Positions 29,369-37,891 of a stretch of 64,000 nucleotides of DNA are shown here, one piece after another. Each line of letters opens with the position of its first letter. Within the stretch, counting starts at the first letter, position 1. The DNA lies in the NCBI RefSeq assembly GCF_001509835.1, contig NZ_JXTJ01000012.1, forward strand, positions 62,001-126,000. The letters are read 5' to 3'. A program made the position numbers and the translations under genes. This DNA is from Allobosea sp. WAO (lineage in GTDB: Bacteria; Pseudomonadota; Alphaproteobacteria; Rhizobiales; Beijerinckiaceae). The notes under the pieces were generated by a model that made no database searches, was not told the origin of the DNA, and saw only the letters and a list, made by a program, of their open reading frames with translations.

Positions 29369-31248
29369 GCCAGCTCCCGTATGTCTGCGCCCTGGCGGGC
29401 GAGCACGAGATGGCCGGAGCCGAGATCGAGATGGGCGAGCCTTTCGCCATCGTCCTCCGGCCTGAAGCAGGCAGGCCAGTGGCGCATGTCGGAGGCGCCG
29501 CCGGGCGCCGCCAGCTTGAAGTCGAGCTTGCGGTCGAGATCGGCGAAGGGCACCGATTTCAGCAGGGCCTTGGTGTAGGGGTGCACCGGGGCGGTGAAGA
29601 GGGTGTGGCGCGGGGCAAGCTCGACGATGCGGCCATTGGCCATCACCGCGATCCGGTCGGCCATATAGTTCACCACCGCGAGATTGTGCGAGATGAACAG
29701 GAAGGTCAGGCCGCGCTCGGCCTGCAGGTCCTTGAGCAGGTTGAGCACCTGGGCCTGGACCGAGACGTCGAGCGCCGAGACCGGCTCGTCGCAGATGATC
29801 AGCTCGGGATCGAGGGCGAGCGCCCGAGCGATCCCGATGCGCTGGCGCTGCCCGCCGGAGAAGGAGTGCGGGTAGCGGTTGAGGAAGCGCGCGTCGAGCC
29901 CGACATCCTCCATCAGCGCCTTGACCCGCGCCTTCTGCTCGCCCCCCTCGCCGCGATCATGAATGGCGAGCGGCTCGCGCAGGATGTTCATCACGGTCAT
30001 GCGCGGCGAGAGCGAGGAGACCGGGTCCTGGAAGATCATCTGGATACGCGTGCGGAAGCGGCGCAGCTCCTCGCCCTTCAGCCCGAGCACGTCGACTCGC
30101 TGGCTGCCATCGTCGAACCAGACCTCGCCGGAATCGGCAGTGACCGCGCGCATGATCAGCTTGCTGACCGTGGTCTTGCCGCAGCCGCTCTCACCGACCA
30201 GGCCGAGGCATTCGCCGCGCTTGATCTCGAAGCTGACATCGTCGACCGCCAGCACCGTCGATTTCGTGGACTTGCCGAAGAAGCGACTCGAGCCGGTGGT
30301 GTAGGTCTTGCGCAGATGGCGCACCGCCAGCAGCGGCTCTTCCTGTGCGCCGGCGCGGCGCGGCGGCTCTTGCTTTGGCGCGGCCGGTGCGCGCGGGCGC
30401 GCCTCGCGCAGCGCCACCAGCCGCTCGCCTTCCTGCATGTCGAAATGCGGCGAGGCGTTGAGCAGCGCCTTGAGATAAGGGTGCTGCGGGCGGCGGAAGA
30501 TGTCCTCGGCGGTCCCGCTTTCCATGATCTCGCCATGGTAGATCACCACGACCTCGTCGGCCATATTGGCGACGACGCCGAGATCATGGGTGATCAGCAG
30601 GATCGCCATGCCCATCTCGGCCTGCAATTCGCGCATCAGGTCGAGGACCTGGGCCTGGATGGTGACGTCGAGCGCGGTGGTCGGCTCGTCGGCGATCAGC
30701 AGGGCCGGCTCGCAGATCAGCGCCATGGCGAGCATGGCGCGCTGGCGCAGGCCGCCGGAAAGCTCGAACGGGTAGAAGCCGTAGGCCCGCACCGGGTCCT
30801 TGAAGCCGACGCGCTTCAGCATCGCGGTGATCAGCTCGCGGGCCTGCGGCTTCGGCATCGGCCGGTGCAGGAGCAGCGCCTCCTCGATCTGGTTGCCGAT
30901 GGTGTGGACAGGCGAGAGTGAGGACATCGGCTCCTGGAAGATCATGCCGATGCGCCCGCCGCGCAGCTCCCGGATCTCCTTGCCCTCGGCCGGCAGCGCG
31001 GCGATGTCGATCGGTGCCGCCGGGTCCTGCGGATCGCGGAACAGGATCTCGCCGCCCGTGACGCCGCCGGCCCGCGGCAGAAGCCCCATGATCGCCTGCG
31101 AGATCACCGACTTGCCGGAGCCGGATTCACCGACGAGCGCGACCGTCTTGCCGTCCGGAATCCGGAAGGAAACGCCCTTCACGACATCGCGAGCGAGGCC
31201 GTGGACGGTGAAGCCGATGCGCAGGTCATTGATCTCGAGAATATTCAT
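29365..31248 (-). CDS. Duplicated ABC ATP-binding protein of the peptide importer
   Basis: 627 residues with two complete ATPase domains, like a fused DppD-DppF or YejF. The first has Walker A GESGSGKSVISQ, signature LSGGLRQRAMLAMAL and Walker B ALLIADEPTTALDVTIQ; the second has GESGCGKTTVSK, FSGGQRQRIGIARALAL and LIICDEPVSALDVSVQ, with H-loops LLITHDLG and LFISHNLA. Start MNILEINDLRIGFT at 31248 is used. The last ~40 residues (RHWPACFRPEDDGERLAHLD) probably extend past the standard oligopeptide-ATPase tail. It is first in the operon ATPase-binding protein-permease-permease. Confidence 0.95.
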   Translation of the reverse strand: MNILEINDLRIGFTVHGLARDVVKGVSFRIPDGKTVALVGESGSGKSVISQAIMGLLPRAGGVTGGEILFRDPQDPAAPIDIAALPAEGKEIRELRGGRIGMIFQEPMSSLSPVHTIGNQIEEALLLHRPMPKPQARELITAMLKRVGFKDPVRAYGFYPFELSGGLRQRAMLAMALICEPALLIADEPTTALDVTIQAQVLDLMRELQAEMGMAILLITHDLGVVANMADEVVVIYHGEIMESGTAEDIFRRPQHPYLKALLNASPHFDMQEGERLVALREARPRAPAAPKQEPPRRAGAQEEPLLAVRHLRKTYTTGSSRFFGKSTKSTVLAVDDVSFEIKRGECLGLVGESGCGKTTVSKLIMRAVTADSGEVWFDDGSQRVDVLGLKGEELRRFRTRIQMIFQDPVSSLSPRMTVMNILREPLAIHDRGEGGEQKARVKALMEDVGLDARFLNRYPHSFSGGQRQRIGIARALALDPELIICDEPVSALDVSVQAQVLNLLKDLQAERGLTFLFISHNLAVVNYMADRIAVMANGRIVELAPRHTLFTAPVHPYTKALLKSVPFADLDRKLDFKLAAPGGASDMRHWPACFRPEDDGERLAHLDLGSGHLVLARQGADIRELA

Positions 31249-31614
31249 GAGCGGCGAACGCCGTATCCCCTGTTTGGTTGCCGACCCGTTTACCCGGCCG
31301 TGCAGATGCCGCAGACGCTGCCCTGACGACGCAATGCATGCGTTGCCGGCGCCGGCATTCGCCTCGTCGTGCCCGCGGGACATTCTTCCGCTTCGATGAC
31401 GTCCGCGCAACGTCGCTCTTGCGCAAGGTCACCGTGACCGACTGTCCCAGCGCCCGGGCCGGGGCTTCCGCAGCGACCGAACTTGAAATACCGGTGCTTG
31501 TCGAGTCCCGATGCCGGCCGGGCGCGCATTGCGCGGCGGCGGGAACTGCCCACATATGGGGCCCTGCGCCGGTCCCGAATCCCGGCGCCCGAGGCCTGAG
31601 AACGGGATCGCCCC
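31249..31614. other. Divergent intergenic region
   Basis: 365 bp between the peptide-importer operon (minus) and the degenerate ABC gene (plus). I see no protein gene, RNA or repeat. Both promoters should be here. GACTTGAAATACCGG near 31480 is the only slightly A/T-rich part, and no box pair is convincing. Confidence 0.4.
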
Positions 31615-34344
31615 TTGGAGACAAGCCTCTTCCGTTACGTCTGGCAGAAGAGCCGCGCCGAGCAGATCATCGTCCTGCTGATCATCCTCGTCTCGATCCC
31701 CTTCAACTGGGCATCGTTCGACGTACCCAAGCGCATCGTCAACGACGCGATCCAGGGTGGGGCCTTCAGGGACGGCCGGACGAGCGTCACGGTCTTCGAC
31801 TGGACACTGCACCTGCCGGAGTTCCTGGGTGGCGGCAGCTTCCAGCTCTTCGATGGGTTCCAGGTCAGCCAGTACGGGCTGCTGCTGACGCTGAGCCTGT
31901 ATTTTCTGGTGCTCGTGCTGATCAATGGCGGCTTCAAATACGCCATCAATGTGCGCAAGGGCATTCTCGGCGAGCGCATGCTGCGGCGCATGCGCTACGA
32001 CCTGTTCGCCCAGCTGATGCGCTTCCGGCCCGAGGATATCCGCGCGGCCAAGCCGGCCGAAGTCGCGAGCATGATCAAGGACGAGGTCGAGCCGATCGGC
32101 GCCTTCGTCGGCGACGCCTTCATCCAGCCGGCCTTCCTGCTCAGCCAGGCTCTGACCGCGCTCGTCTTCATCATGATGCAGAGCGTCTGGCTCGGTTCGA
32201 TCGCGCTTTTGATCGTGCTGATGCAAGCGGTGATCATCCCGATCCTGCGCCGGGAACAGCTGCGTCTCGGCCGCGAGCGCCAGATCGCCTCGCGCCAGCT
32301 CGCCGGGCGGATCGGCGAGATCGTCGATGCCGGCCCGACCATCCAGGGCCATGGCGCGGCGTCCTATGTCCAGTCCGACATCGCCGGCCGGCTCGGCACC
32401 CTCTTCGATATCCGCTACGCCCTCTACAAGCGCAAATTCGCGGTCAAGTTCCTGAACAACCTGCTGGCGCAGATCACGCCGTTCTTCTTCTATGCCATCG
32501 GTGGCTTCTTCGCGCTGCAGGGGCGGCTCGACATCGGCCAGCTCGTCGCCGTGATCGCGGCCTATCGGGACCTGCCGCCGCCGGTGAAGGAGCTGATCGA
32601 CTGGGATCAGCAGCGCAACGACGTGATGATCAAGTACGAGCAGGTGATCGCGCAGTTCAACCCGCGCGAGACGCTCGAACTCGAGGAGAAGGACGGGGTC
32701 TCCCACCTGCCGAGGCAGGGCGAGATCGAGCTCGACAAGGTCGAGATGTCCGATAATCGCGGCCAGCCGCTACTGCTGCCGCTCTCCTTCGCGATCCCAC
32801 GTCCCGGCTGCGTCGCCCTGATCGGCCCGGCCGGTAGCGGGCGCGACACGCTTGGGCGCATCCTCGGCCGCCAGAGCATGGGCTATGAGGGGCGCGTCCT
32901 CATCGACGGCCGCCCGCTCAGCAGTTTCAGCGTCGAGAGCGCCAGCCATCTCATCGGCTATGCCGGGCCCGACACCGAGATCATCAATGGCCGCCTGCGC
33001 GACAATGTGCTTTTGCCGCTGAAGCGCCGCCGTCCGTCGATCCCGGACCGGGCGATCGATCCGGCCGAGCACCGCCGCTTCATCGAAGCGCTGCGCGCCG
33101 GCAATACGCCGCTGCCCTTTTCTGCGGACTGGAACGACTATGAGGGCGTCGGGCTCGACGGAGCCGAGGCGCTGGAGGCCCATGTGCTCGCCGTGCTCGA
33201 AATGCTCGGCTGCTCCGAGGAGATCTACGAGCTCGGGCTCGATGCCAAGGTGAACGCGCCGCTGCCGGAGGGCGCCGCCGAGCGCATCATCGAGGCGCGC
33301 CAGGTGGTCTCGGCGGAACTCGCCAAATCGAATCTCGGCGGGCTGATCGAGACCTTCGATCCCGAGCGCTACAACGCCAATGCGACGATCGCGGAAAACC
33401 TCGTCTTCGGCGCGGTGCGCAATGGCCGCCGCCCGGCGGAGCTCCTGCTCGACGATCCCTATGCGCGCTCGGTATTGCAGGCCGAAGCGCTCGAGGAGCC
33501 GCTGGCCGAGATCGGCACCCGCATCGTCAACACCCTGTTCGAGATCTTCGCTGGCATGGCACATGGCCAGACGCTGTTCGCGCGCTATGGCTTCGATGGC
33601 GACCTTGACCTCGAGAAGCTGAACGAGCTCGCCGAAGCCCTGCGCCGGCACGACATGCGCGGGCCGCTCGATCCGACGACGCAGCGCGAGGTGATGGGGC
33701 TGGCGCTGCGCTATATCGAGCCGAAGCACCGGCTGAACCTGCTGGATGGAGCCTTGCAGCGCCGCATCCTGCGCGCCCGCCAGACCTTCAAGACCTATCT
33801 GCCGCCGGAGAGCAGCGAGGAGGTCGAGTTCTACGATCCCGACGATGTCATCCACGGTGCCAGCGTGCGCGACAACCTGTTCTTCGGGCGTCTCGGTTTC
33901 GGCGCCGATGCCGGGGAGAAGGTGGCCGAGATCGTGCGCAGCGCGCTGACACGGGCCGGGCTCGACGCGGCCGCCTATCGCCTCGGGCTCGACACCGATG
34001 TCGGGCCGCGCGGCCGTCATTTGCCGCTGCATCTGCGGCTGATGGTGCCGCTGGCCCAGGCCCTGATCAAGCGGCCCGACATAGTGGTGCTCGATCTCGA
34101 TGGCTTCCTGGCCGTCAGCAACGATCCGGCAGCTCTGGTCTCGCGCATCGTCGCCCATTGCCGGGAACAGACGCTGTTCCTGCTCTTGACCGACCCGCAC
34201 CTGGCTGCCGATATCTCGCAGAAGGTTGTCTTCCGCGGGCCGGCCGGGCTGGTTCCCGGCGCGGACGAGGCCGAGAGCGAGGCCGACGAGGACACTGCGC
34301 TGCCGCCGGTGGATGGCGCCGAGCGGATCGAGGCGAGGACATGA
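31615..34344 (+). CDS. Degenerate ABC-exporter-like protein with repeated X-loop-like segments
   Basis: 909 residues, TTG start (no other start fits between the TGA at 31597 and 31615). Residues 15-320 have four to six membrane helices and an ABC type 1 exporter layout. The nucleotide-binding part is degenerate: Walker A is GPAGSGRDT (404-412, Lys to Arg and Ser/Thr to Asp), the ABC signature is replaced by RHLPLHLRLM (about 801-810), Walker B reads IVVLDLDG (823-830, no catalytic Glu) and the H-loop His is Asp (LLLTDPH, 857-862). X-loop-like segments recur at 457-466, 587-599 and 748-758 (RLRDNVLL, TIAENLVFG, SVRDNLFFG). It probably cannot hydrolyse ATP well. It is the first gene of a three-gene unit. 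Confidence 0.85.
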   Translation: METSLFRYVWQKSRAEQIIVLLIILVSIPFNWASFDVPKRIVNDAIQGGAFRDGRTSVTVFDWTLHLPEFLGGGSFQLFDGFQVSQYGLLLTLSLYFLVLVLINGGFKYAINVRKGILGERMLRRMRYDLFAQLMRFRPEDIRAAKPAEVASMIKDEVEPIGAFVGDAFIQPAFLLSQALTALVFIMMQSVWLGSIALLIVLMQAVIIPILRREQLRLGRERQIASRQLAGRIGEIVDAGPTIQGHGAASYVQSDIAGRLGTLFDIRYALYKRKFAVKFLNNLLAQITPFFFYAIGGFFALQGRLDIGQLVAVIAAYRDLPPPVKELIDWDQQRNDVMIKYEQVIAQFNPRETLELEEKDGVSHLPRQGEIELDKVEMSDNRGQPLLLPLSFAIPRPGCVALIGPAGSGRDTLGRILGRQSMGYEGRVLIDGRPLSSFSVESASHLIGYAGPDTEIINGRLRDNVLLPLKRRRPSIPDRAIDPAEHRRFIEALRAGNTPLPFSADWNDYEGVGLDGAEALEAHVLAVLEMLGCSEEIYELGLDAKVNAPLPEGAAERIIEARQVVSAELAKSNLGGLIETFDPERYNANATIAENLVFGAVRNGRRPAELLLDDPYARSVLQAEALEEPLAEIGTRIVNTLFEIFAGMAHGQTLFARYGFDGDLDLEKLNELAEALRRHDMRGPLDPTTQREVMGLALRYIEPKHRLNLLDGALQRRILRARQTFKTYLPPESSEEVEFYDPDDVIHGASVRDNLFFGRLGFGADAGEKVAEIVRSALTRAGLDAAAYRLGLDTDVGPRGRHLPLHLRLMVPLAQALIKRPDIVVLDLDGFLAVSNDPAALVSRIVAHCREQTLFLLLTDPHLAADISQKVVFRGPAGLVPGADEAESEADEDTALPPVDGAERIEART

Positions 34345-34790
34345 CGCTCGAGAGCGATATCAGCTGCCTGAAGGCGGTCCCACTGTTCCGGACCTTGCCG
34401 GCATCGCGCCTCAAGCTGCTGGCGCTGATGGGGGAGCGGCGGCATTTCCCGGCGGGAGCCCTGATCAGCGAAGAAGGTCAGAGGCCGCAGGAGGTCTATT
34501 GCATCCTCGACGGTGAGATCGAGATCTCGCACCCGCAGACCACCGGCGTAGCGCATTCCTTCCGGCTGGCGACGGGGAGCCTCCTCGGCGACGTGCCGCT
34601 GCTCTGCAACGAGCCGACGGTCGGCCGGATCACCGCCAAGACCGACGTCTCGATGCTGCGGCTGCCGCGCGAACTGTTCTTCGAGCTGCTCGACAGCATT
34701 CCTGAATTTGCGGTGGCGCTGTCCCGCGACCTCGCCTCGCGGCTGTACCGGGTCGCCGGTGCCGTCCTGCGCGGCGAGAAGACGCCGTGA
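34341..34790 (+). CDS. Stand-alone cyclic nucleotide-binding domain protein
   Basis: 149 residues, made of one CAP_ED (cAMP-binding) beta-roll with no DNA-binding helix-turn-helix. LFRTLPASRLKLLALMGERR begins the domain, and SLLGDVPLLCNEPTVGRITAKT corresponds to the phosphate-binding cassette, with the usual GE replaced by GD and the key Arg present (VGR). It overlaps the ABC-like gene stop by 4 bp (ATGA). It probably senses a cyclic nucleotide and controls a partner protein, most simply the membrane protein encoded just upstream; this is inferred from position. Confidence 0.82.
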   Translation: MTLESDISCLKAVPLFRTLPASRLKLLALMGERRHFPAGALISEEGQRPQEVYCILDGEIEISHPQTTGVAHSFRLATGSLLGDVPLLCNEPTVGRITAKTDVSMLRLPRELFFELLDSIPEFAVALSRDLASRLYRVAGAVLRGEKTP

Positions 34791-34806
34791 TCTTGCGAGG
34801 GCACCG

Positions 34807-36594
34807 ATGAGCTCGATCCCGAATTCGGGTCCATCCCTGCCGGGCGGCCGGGCTGGCGCATCCGGCCTCGAGCAGGTCAATTCCTGGAGCCGCGACGTCC
34901 GCTTCGCCTCCGGCTGCGTGCTCATGCTCTTCGCGACCACGCATTTCCTCAACCACGCGGTCGGGATCTTCGGCATTCCCGCCATGGAGGCGGTGCAGCT
35001 CTGGCGTCACGGCTTCTGGGAAAGCAAGATCGGCTCGGTGCTGCTCTATGGTGCGCTGATCGTCCATCCGGTCTTCGCCCTGCTGCGCGTGGCGCAGCGC
35101 CGGACCTTCCGCATGCCGATGCGCGAGGTTCTGCAGATCGCGCTCGGCGTCGCGATCCCGCTGCTGCTGATCGACCATATCGTCGCGACGCGGGTGCAGG
35201 GCACCCTGTTCATGCAGGACGAGAGCTACCACGCCGTGCTGCGGCGGCTCTGGCCGAATCTCGCGCTGTCGCAGAGCCTGCTTCTGCTGCTGGTCTGGAC
35301 GCATGGCGTGATCGGGCTGCACTTCACCTTCCGCTCCCGCGACAGCTATGCGCGCTGGCGCGACCCGTTCCTGCTCGCGGCCATTCTGGTGCCGCTGCTG
35401 GCGTTGATCGGCTTCGCAGTCGCAGGCCGCGAGGCGCGGCTCATGGCATTGCCGCCCGAACTGAGCACGGCGCAGCAGGTCGATTCCTTCAACCTGCACG
35501 TCACCTGGGCGAAGCGTGCCTTCTTCGGTCTGGTCGGCAGCTTCGTGCTGTTCGTCGCTATCCGTGAGGTGAGGGCGCGGGCGGTCGGTGCGATCACCGT
35601 GCGCTTCGTCGGTCATGGCGTGCGCAAGGTCGTGCCCGGCTTCACCCTCCTGGAGATATTCCGGCGCTTCGGCATCCCGCATGCGGCGCTCTGCGGCGGG
35701 CGGGCCCGTTGCGCGACCTGCCGCGTGCTGGTGCTGGACGGCGCTGCCGACCTGCCGCCGCCCGGACCCAACGAAGCGAGGCTGCTGCGCCGCATCTCAG
35801 CCGGGGAGAATGTCCGTCTCGCCTGCCAGATCCGGCCGAGGCACGATCTCCAGGTCCAGATCCTGCTCGCGGCCAGGCAGCGCGGCGCCGGGCCTTCCGG
35901 GGCGCTCGATCCGGCCTCCGGTATCGCCCGGAAGGGACTCACCGTGATGGTCGCGGACTTGCGCGCCTTTACGGCCCTGTCGGAGCGGCAGCTTCCGCAG
36001 GAGCTGCTGACCCTGCTCAACCGCTTCTACGACGAGATGTCCCAGGCCATCGCCGCTCATGGCGGCCGCATCGAGGCGATCTATGGCGACGGGCTGATGG
36101 CCGTCTTCGGCCTGGAGGCCACGCCCGGCCGGGCTGCGTCCGCCGCGATCGCCGCCGCCGGTGACATGCTGCGGGCGGTCGAGGCCCTCAACCGCGAATA
36201 TGCGACCGCGCTGCCGTTGCCGCTGCGCATCGGCATCGGCATCCATGGCGGCCAGGCGATCATGGGGGCGGTCGAGAACGAGAGCATGGGGCGCCGCGAG
36301 ATCACGGTCGGCGAGACCGTGATGATTGCGAGCCAGCTCGAGGCGGCAACGCGCCGGCTGCTCTCCGACATCATCGTCTCGGCCGAGACGGTCGCCGCGA
36401 CCGGCCGCAGCTTCCCCGGCATGACCTCCTACAAGATCGCGATCAAGGGCCGCGACAAGCCGATGCAGGTCTATGGCTTCGGCGGCGTGCCCGAGAAGGT
36501 GGTGCCCGGCAAGCCGGAGGAGAATGCGCCGCGCCAGAAACAGGTCGCCAAGGCTGGATCGGACAAAACCGAGGCCGAGGACAACACCGGTTGA
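34807..36594 (+). CDS. Membrane-bound class III nucleotide cyclase with [2Fe-2S] ferredoxin domain
   Basis: 595 residues. Part 1 (30-255): about six membrane helices with histidines in or near them (H46, H50, H87, H124, H166, H172, H231), a pattern suited to b-type haem. Part 2 (265-350): ferredoxin domain with cysteines C296, C302, C305 and C340 (Cx5Cx2Cx34C). Part 3 (378-560): cyclase domain with metal-binding D384 (VADLRAFT) and D428 (YGDGLMA). The transition-state Asn and Arg are replaced by Met506 and Gln510 (VGETVMIASQLE). The anchor recalls the diheme-b redox-sensing cyclase CyaC of Sinorhizobium meliloti. Product and activity cannot be inferred with confidence. Start ATG 34807. Confidence 0.85.
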   Translation: MSSIPNSGPSLPGGRAGASGLEQVNSWSRDVRFASGCVLMLFATTHFLNHAVGIFGIPAMEAVQLWRHGFWESKIGSVLLYGALIVHPVFALLRVAQRRTFRMPMREVLQIALGVAIPLLLIDHIVATRVQGTLFMQDESYHAVLRRLWPNLALSQSLLLLLVWTHGVIGLHFTFRSRDSYARWRDPFLLAAILVPLLALIGFAVAGREARLMALPPELSTAQQVDSFNLHVTWAKRAFFGLVGSFVLFVAIREVRARAVGAITVRFVGHGVRKVVPGFTLLEIFRRFGIPHAALCGGRARCATCRVLVLDGAADLPPPGPNEARLLRRISAGENVRLACQIRPRHDLQVQILLAARQRGAGPSGALDPASGIARKGLTVMVADLRAFTALSERQLPQELLTLLNRFYDEMSQAIAAHGGRIEAIYGDGLMAVFGLEATPGRAASAAIAAAGDMLRAVEALNREYATALPLPLRIGIGIHGGQAIMGAVENESMGRREITVGETVMIASQLEAATRRLLSDIIVSAETVAATGRSFPGMTSYKIAIKGRDKPMQVYGFGGVPEKVVPGKPEENAPRQKQVAKAGSDKTEAEDNTG

Positions 36595-36604
36595 CGGTAA
36601 GCTC

Positions 36605-37198
36605 TTAGTCTCTGTCGAATACCAGGAGGCGCCGTCGATCGAAGCCGGCCCCGGCAAGGGCGGGGTCGTTGAGTTTGAGCTCGACATCGATCACGGCCGG
36701 CTCGTCGCGGACCGCCAGCAGGGGGCCGATCTGTCCCAGCGCGCGCTCCAGCGTCAGCGCGTAGTCGATCACCAGGACCTCGGCGCGCCGCGCCAGAGCG
36801 AGCAGTTCGTCGCCGAGTGCCGGCGCACTGCCATAGGGTTTCAGCGAGAGGCCGAGCAGGACGAGGCCGAGCCGGCCCGCGGAGGGGGCGAGCTCGACCT
36901 GCTGCAGCTTCGCGGCGATATGGCGGACGCGGCAGGGCGCGCCGTTCAGGGTCTCGTCGGCGAAGGCCGGGATCTTCGGGTCGACCACGGTGACGGAGGC
37001 CGGCCGGTGCGTCAGGAAGCCGGTGATCGGCAGGCCGGCGCCGCCGATCTCGACGACATGCTCGCAGCCGCGCAGCGCGTGGGCGGCCAGGACCTGGCGC
37101 AGTTCGGCCGCCATGCCGACAAGATGGGGCAGCCTTATGCCGCTCTCCGCGATGCTGGCCTTTGCCGGCGACTGTGAATATGGTCCGGCCCGTTCCAT
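36605..37198 (-). CDS. Rossmann-fold (methyltransferase-like) protein
   Basis: 197 residues. HVVEIGGAGLPITGFL followed by SVTVVDPKIPAF (about residues 45-75) reads like motif I and the acidic end of strand 2 of an S-adenosylmethionine-dependent methyltransferase. No catalytic motif identifies a substrate, so the family is only assigned at fold level. It converges with the cyclase gene (10 bp apart) and is divergent from another methyltransferase-like gene (28 bp apart). The 5' end is ambiguous (ATG 37198 or a later ATG). Confidence 0.55.
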   Translation of the reverse strand: MERAGPYSQSPAKASIAESGIRLPHLVGMAAELRQVLAAHALRGCEHVVEIGGAGLPITGFLTHRPASVTVVDPKIPAFADETLNGAPCRVRHIAAKLQQVELAPSAGRLGLVLLGLSLKPYGSAPALGDELLALARRAEVLVIDYALTLERALGQIGPLLAVRDEPAVIDVELKLNDPALAGAGFDRRRLLVFDRD

Positions 37199-37225
37199 CC
37201 CCTTGGCCCTCTTCCGATCGCCTGC

Positions 37226-37891
37226 ATGACCGCCGCGCAGCCCGCCGACGCTCTCTACGACATCCTGCGCGGGGTCGCAGCCCTGACCGGCAACCCGATT
37301 GCCGCCGATCTCGCCCGACTCGTCGGCAAGGGTGCGCCGGACGATCTCTCGATCGCCTTCAACCACAAGCAGATCGCCTCGAAGCGCTGGCTGGTCGACA
37401 GCTTGGCCGAGGTGATGCCGCGACCGGACGGCCCTGTCTGGGTGCTCGGTGCCTGGCATGGCGTCCTCGGTGCGATGCTGCTGGCGGACGAGCGGCTGTC
37501 GATCCCGCAGGTCGTCAGCCTCGATCTCGACCCGCGCTGCGCCGAGGTCGCCGCTGTCCTGAACCATCGGCATGTTGCGTCCGGGCGCTTCCGGTCGATG
37601 ACGGCGGACATGAGGGCGCTCGATTTCACCGAGGCCGCGGGCGGAATGCCGGGCCTCGTCGTCAATACTAGCTGCGAGCATCTCGACGACGTGCCGGGCT
37701 GGCTGGCAAGCTTGCCGGCGGGGCTGGCGCTGGTGCTGCAATCCAACGACTATTTCCGCGAACCTGACCATCGCAGCTGCGTTCCGTCGCTGGAGGCCTT
37801 CAAGGCACAGGCGGGGCTGTCGGAATTGCTGTTCGCCGGGGCGCTGCCGACCAAGAACTACACCCGCTTCATGCTGGTCGGCCGCAAATGA
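37226..37891 (+). CDS. Methyltransferase-like protein (class I SAM-dependent fold)
   Basis: 221 residues. VWVLGAWHGVLGAMLLAD (about 70-87) is glycine-poor for motif I, then VVSLDLDPRCAEVAAVLN (acidic strand 2 end), VNTSCEHLDDVPGW (motif IV region) and QSNDYFREPDHRSC (about 170). The combination is seen in uncharacterised methyltransferase-like proteins next to glycosyltransferases. It starts a unit in which it overlaps the GT4 gene by 4 bp (ATGA). Role is perhaps glycan modification. Motif I lacks the usual GxGxG, so SAM binding is uncertain. Confidence 0.65.
   Translation: MTAAQPADALYDILRGVAALTGNPIAADLARLVGKGAPDDLSIAFNHKQIASKRWLVDSLAEVMPRPDGPVWVLGAWHGVLGAMLLADERLSIPQVVSLDLDPRCAEVAAVLNHRHVASGRFRSMTADMRALDFTEAAGGMPGLVVNTSCEHLDDVPGWLASLPAGLALVLQSNDYFREPDHRSCVPSLEAFKAQAGLSELLFAGALPTKNYTRFMLVGRK

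Noticed and set aside
34341..34790. Crp/Fnr transcription factor
   Set aside because: The protein stops after the cyclic-nucleotide-binding domain and has no helix-turn-helix.
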